In this document: positions 30,492 to 32,715 of the stretch, in pieces
How positions within the stretch are numbered: the first letter of the stretch is position 1
Layout of the letters: the number at the start of each line of letters is the position of its first letter
Assembly: GCA_031292675.1 (NCBI GenBank)
Contig: JARLGQ010000134.1
Coordinates: 1-32,715 of the forward strand
From: Acidimicrobiales bacterium
Lineage (GTDB): Bacteria > Actinomycetota > Acidimicrobiia > Acidimicrobiales > UBA8190
Direction: 5' to 3'
Length of the DNA stretch: 32,715 nt
Position numbers and translations under genes: made by a program
The notes under the pieces: generated by a model
Seen by the model: only the letters and a program-made list of their open reading frames with translations
Told to the model about the DNA's origin: nothing
The model's database searches: none

Positions 30492-30774
30492 GCGAGCCCG
30501 CCACCCGCACCAGGGTGCGGATCGCCTGGGCCACGCGACCGCGACGTCCGATCATCCGGCCCATGTCACCGGGGGCCACGTGGATGCGGAAGCGCACTCC
30601 ACGGCTGGACTCCTCGGTCTCGACCACCACGGCGTCGGGCTCGCCGGCGAGGGAGCGGGCGATGTAGTCGAGCACCGCCCGGGCACTGCCACCTTCGACG
30701 CGGTTGCCCGCCATGTCGTCGACGTCGCCGTCGGCACCGACGTTGCCCATGTCGTCGAGGCCCGCGTCGCTCAC
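30451..30774 (-). CDS. khpA: KH-domain RNA-binding protein KhpA
   Basis: A 107-aa protein. GTG 30774 overlaps the rpsP stop by four bases (GTGA), the most likely start; ATG 30750 is an alternative. One KH domain is visible with [21 protein letters not shown], whose GRRG is the RNA-binding GXXG loop, preceded by [19 protein letters not shown]. KhpA works with KhpB/Jag in RNA binding and cell-envelope regulation in other bacteria. The residues 1-25 form an acidic extension. Located between rpsP and rimM, as in most actinobacteria. Confidence 0.93.
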   Translation of the reverse strand: MSDAGLDDMGNVGADGDVDDMAGNRVEGGSARAVLDYIARSLAGEPDAVVVETEESSRGVRFRIHVAPGDMGRMIGRRGRVAQAIRTLVRVAGSREGVDTNVDFVDD

Positions 30775-31052
30775 TTGGAGCCGGGCCGGAACTCGTCCCA
30801 CGCGCCCGAAGTGCGCAGGAGCTTCTCGACGCGCTCGGTGGCCTGTGCGCCCTGGCGCAGCCACTTGAGGGCTTTGTCGTTGTCGATCTCGACGATGGCA
30901 TCGGGCTCGGCCGTGGAACGGCCTCGGGGGGCGTAGATGCCCACGATCTCGATGAACCGGCCGTCGCGCGGCGACCGACTGTCGGCCGCGACGACGCGAT
31001 AGGTCGGTTGCTTCTTCTTGCCCATCCGCATGAGGCGGAGCTTGACTGCCAC
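30771..31052 (-). CDS. rpsP: 30S ribosomal protein S16
   Basis: A 93-aa protein starting at GTG 31052 ([20 protein letters not shown]) with AGGGA upstream. [20 protein letters not shown] and [20 protein letters not shown] complete the S16 pattern. The frame further upstream to 31133 is not family-like. It begins the ribosome-maturation operon rpsP-khpA-rimM-trmD. The 148 bases between it and ffh hold no gene. Confidence 0.96.
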   Translation of the reverse strand: MAVKLRLMRMGKKKQPTYRVVAADSRSPRDGRFIEIVGIYAPRGRSTAEPDAIVEIDNDKALKWLRQGAQATERVEKLLRTSGAWDEFRPGSK

Positions 31053-31200
31053 CGTCTGATTCCCTGCCTTCCTCGTCGTGGTTGCCTCGGACCCGAGGAT
31101 CACGGACCTCCTATTGTGGCCCGTTCCCGGCACGGAGGTCGAAACCCCGGCCCGGGCACCGCCGGACGCTGTCCTCGGAGGGTGCCTCCGGGGCCCTCCC

Positions 31201-32715
31201 CTAGCGGCCGCTGCGACCCCCGTCGCCCTTCGGGGTCACCCGACCACCCTTCTTCTTCTTGGAGCCCGGGCGCCCCCTGGCACCGGCACGGGCACCGGGG
31301 GCGCCGGTCCCCGCCGAGGACCGGGGACCGCCCAGAGCCTTGTCCAGAGCCCCTCCACCCAGAGCGCCGGGGCCCAGAGCCTTGTCCAGAGCCCCTCCAC
31401 CCAGAGCGCCGGGGCCCAGCGCGTCGAGACCGGCGAGCGACGGGTCCGCCGCATCCCCCATGCGCTCGGACAGGGCCTGGGCCAGCTTGCCGCGGCCTCC
31501 CCCGCCGAGCATCCCGCCCAACATCCCCGGGGACCGCATCAGCTGCTGGGCCTCTTTGAATTGGCGCAGCAGCTGGTTCACCTCCTGGGTGGTGGTGCCG
31601 CTGCCCCGGGCGATCCGTGAACGGCGGGAGCCGTCGATGGCCCCGGGCTCGCCCCGCTCGCGCGGCGTCATCGAGCGGATGATCGCCTCCACCTGGGCCA
31701 CCTGTGCGTCGTCGATGGCCGCGTTGTTCTTGAGCTCCTTGGGGACCCCGGGCATCAAGGACAGGAGCCCCCCGAGCGACCCCAGCTTCTTGACCTGTTG
31801 GAGCTGGGACAGGAAGTCCTCCAGCGTGAAGCGCCCTTCGAGGAGCCTGGCCGCACCCTCGGTGGCGACGTCGTGGTCGAACTCGCGCTCGGCCTGCTCG
31901 ATGAGGGTGAGCACGTCACCCATGCCCAGGATGCGGCTCGCCATGCGGTCGGGATGGAAGAGGTCGAAGTCGGCCAGGCGTTCACCGGTCGACGCGAAGG
32001 CGATGGGACGGCCCACCACGTCCTTGACGCTCAACGCAGCCCCACCGCGGGCGTCGCCGTCGAGCTTGGTGAGGATGACCCCGTCGAGCTCGAGCGCGTC
32101 GTGGAAGGCGCGCGCCGTGGCCACGGCGTCCTGACCCGTCATGGCGTCGATCACCAGGAAGGTGTAGCGGGGCGACACCGCGCCCGAGACGCGCCGCACC
32201 TCGTCCATGAGGGCCTCGTCGATGGCGAGCCGGCCGGCGGTGTCGACGATGAGCACGTCGCGTCCCAGGCGCCGCGCCTCGCGCAGGCCTCCCTCGGCGA
32301 CGGCCACGGGATCGGTGGGCTCGCTGAACACCGGCACCCCGGCCTGCTCCCCCAGGATCCGCAATTGCTCAACGGCGGCGGGTCGCTGCAGGTCCGCACC
32401 CACGAGCAGCGGATTGCGGCCCTGCTGGCGGAACCACCGGGCCAGCTTGGCCGAGGTGGTGGTCTTCCCCGATCCCTGCAGGCCGGCGAGGAGGATGACC
32501 GTCGGTGGTGCCGAGGCATAGGAGAGGCGCAGGGTCTCGCCCCCGAGGACCTCGACGAGCTGATCGTGGACGGCCTTGACCACCTGCTGGCCGGGGCTCA
32601 GGCTCTTGGACAGGTCCTGTCCGACGAGCCGGGCGCGGATCCCCCCCACGAGCGAGCGTGCCACCGAGACGTCGACGTCGGCCTCGAGCAGCGCGGTGCG
32701 GATCTCGCGCAGGGC
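31201..32715 (-). CDS. ffh: Signal recognition particle protein Ffh, 5' end beyond the window
   Basis: The frame is open to the right edge; residues such as [20 protein letters not shown] at the edge are the N-domain, so about the first 25-30 residues are missing. The GTPase G domain has [40 protein letters not shown] and [11 protein letters not shown]. The M domain ([40 protein letters not shown]) binds signal peptides and 4.5S RNA. The C-terminal tail carries a Gly/Ala-rich linker with a 14-residue tandem repeat and a Lys-rich end (SKKKKGGR). It targets membrane and secreted proteins to the translocon. Confidence 0.97.
   Translation of the reverse strand, partial: ALREIRTALLEADVDVSVARSLVGGIRARLVGQDLSKSLSPGQQVVKAVHDQLVEVLGGETLRLSYASAPPTVILLAGLQGSGKTTTSAKLARWFRQQGRNPLLVGADLQRPAAVEQLRILGEQAGVPVFSEPTDPVAVAEGGLREARRLGRDVLIVDTAGRLAIDEALMDEVRRVSGAVSPRYTFLVIDAMTGQDAVATARAFHDALELDGVILTKLDGDARGGAALSVKDVVGRPIAFASTGERLADFDLFHPDRMASRILGMGDVLTLIEQAEREFDHDVATEGAARLLEGRFTLEDFLSQLQQVKKLGSLGGLLSLMPGVPKELKNNAAIDDAQVAQVEAIIRSMTPRERGEPGAIDGSRRSRIARGSGTTTQEVNQLLRQFKEAQQLMRSPGMLGGMLGGGGRGKLAQALSERMGDAADPSLAGLDALGPGALGGGALDKALGPGALGGGALDKALGGPRSSAGTGAPGARAGARGRPGSKKKKGGRVTPKGDGGRSGR
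31331..31414. repeat. Perfect 42-bp tandem duplication inside ffh
   Basis: Bases 31331-31372 and 31373-31414 are identical 42-base units. They encode two copies of a 14-residue unit ([14 protein letters not shown]) in the C-terminal tail of Ffh, beyond the M domain. The length is a multiple of three, so the frame is kept. Confidence 0.9.

Noticed and set aside
1-32715. CRISPR array or defence system
   Set aside because: No regularly spaced repeats and no cas, restriction, toxin-antitoxin or retron genes were recognised.

Overview
The window looks like a chromosomal contig from a high-GC actinobacterium, plausibly of the Acidimicrobiia, probably an environmental or metagenome-derived genome. 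The reasons are the actinobacterial gene order (ffh, rpsP, a KH-domain gene, rimM, trmD, rplS, a DUF2469 gene, yraN, with comM and dprA further on), strong codon bias to G/C at third positions, frequent GTG/TTG starts and actinobacterial protein versions (ArsI/CadI, two-domain ArsC, DUF2469). The lineage is inference; there is no rRNA in the window and I found no tRNA.

Layout. (1) 1-7.7 kb is backbone-like: a NYN-domain protein running off the left edge, an ECF sigma factor coupled to a three-domain VOC protein, a membrane-bound PAS-GGDEF-EAL c-di-GMP enzyme, then dprA and comM overlapping by 4 nt on the minus strand. The first 79 bases copy part of the sigma gene and may be an assembly artefact. 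(2) 7.8-14.1 kb is an arsenic island. From a shared divergent promoter region, arsI, an aquaporin (aqpS type), a flavoprotein disulfide reductase, arsC and a small membrane protein read left; arsR, a TauD/TfdA-type Fe(II)/2-oxoglutarate dioxygenase and arsM read right. The island is flanked by direct repeats of the comM 5' end: the intact gene on the left and a broken, diverged comM fragment at 14.17-14.51 kb on the right. (3) 14.6-25.5 kb is a lower-GC accessory stretch: a CoA-disulfide reductase/rhodanese fusion behind a palindrome and a predicted structured leader, a GNAT acetyltransferase, a secreted PHB-depolymerase-like esterase, pyrF, an EAL protein, a CDF-type transporter, a RibD-like reductase, a HAD hydrolase, a Met/Trp/Cys-rich gene split by an in-frame TAG, a methyltransferase, a VOC protein and copies of a roughly 26-base repeat. 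(4) 25.7-32.7 kb is backbone: yihY-type membrane protein, a lipoprotein, an enoyl-CoA hydratase, yraN, DUF2469, rplS, trmD, rimM, khpA, rpsP and ffh (cut by the right edge), all on the minus strand.

How it works together. ArsC would reduce arsenate to arsenite. Arsenite could leave through the aquaporin or be methylated by ArsM; ArsI would break the carbon-arsenic bond of trivalent methylarsenicals. No ArsB/Acr3 pump or ArsA ATPase is present. The 2-oxoglutarate dioxygenase ends one base before the arsM start codon and has all expected iron and 2-oxoglutarate ligands, so an oxidative step on an (organo)arsenical or a linked metabolite is the most interesting possibility in the window. Neighbouring yraN and comM-dprA in many actinobacteria suggests that about 20 kb of accessory DNA has accumulated immediately upstream of comM.
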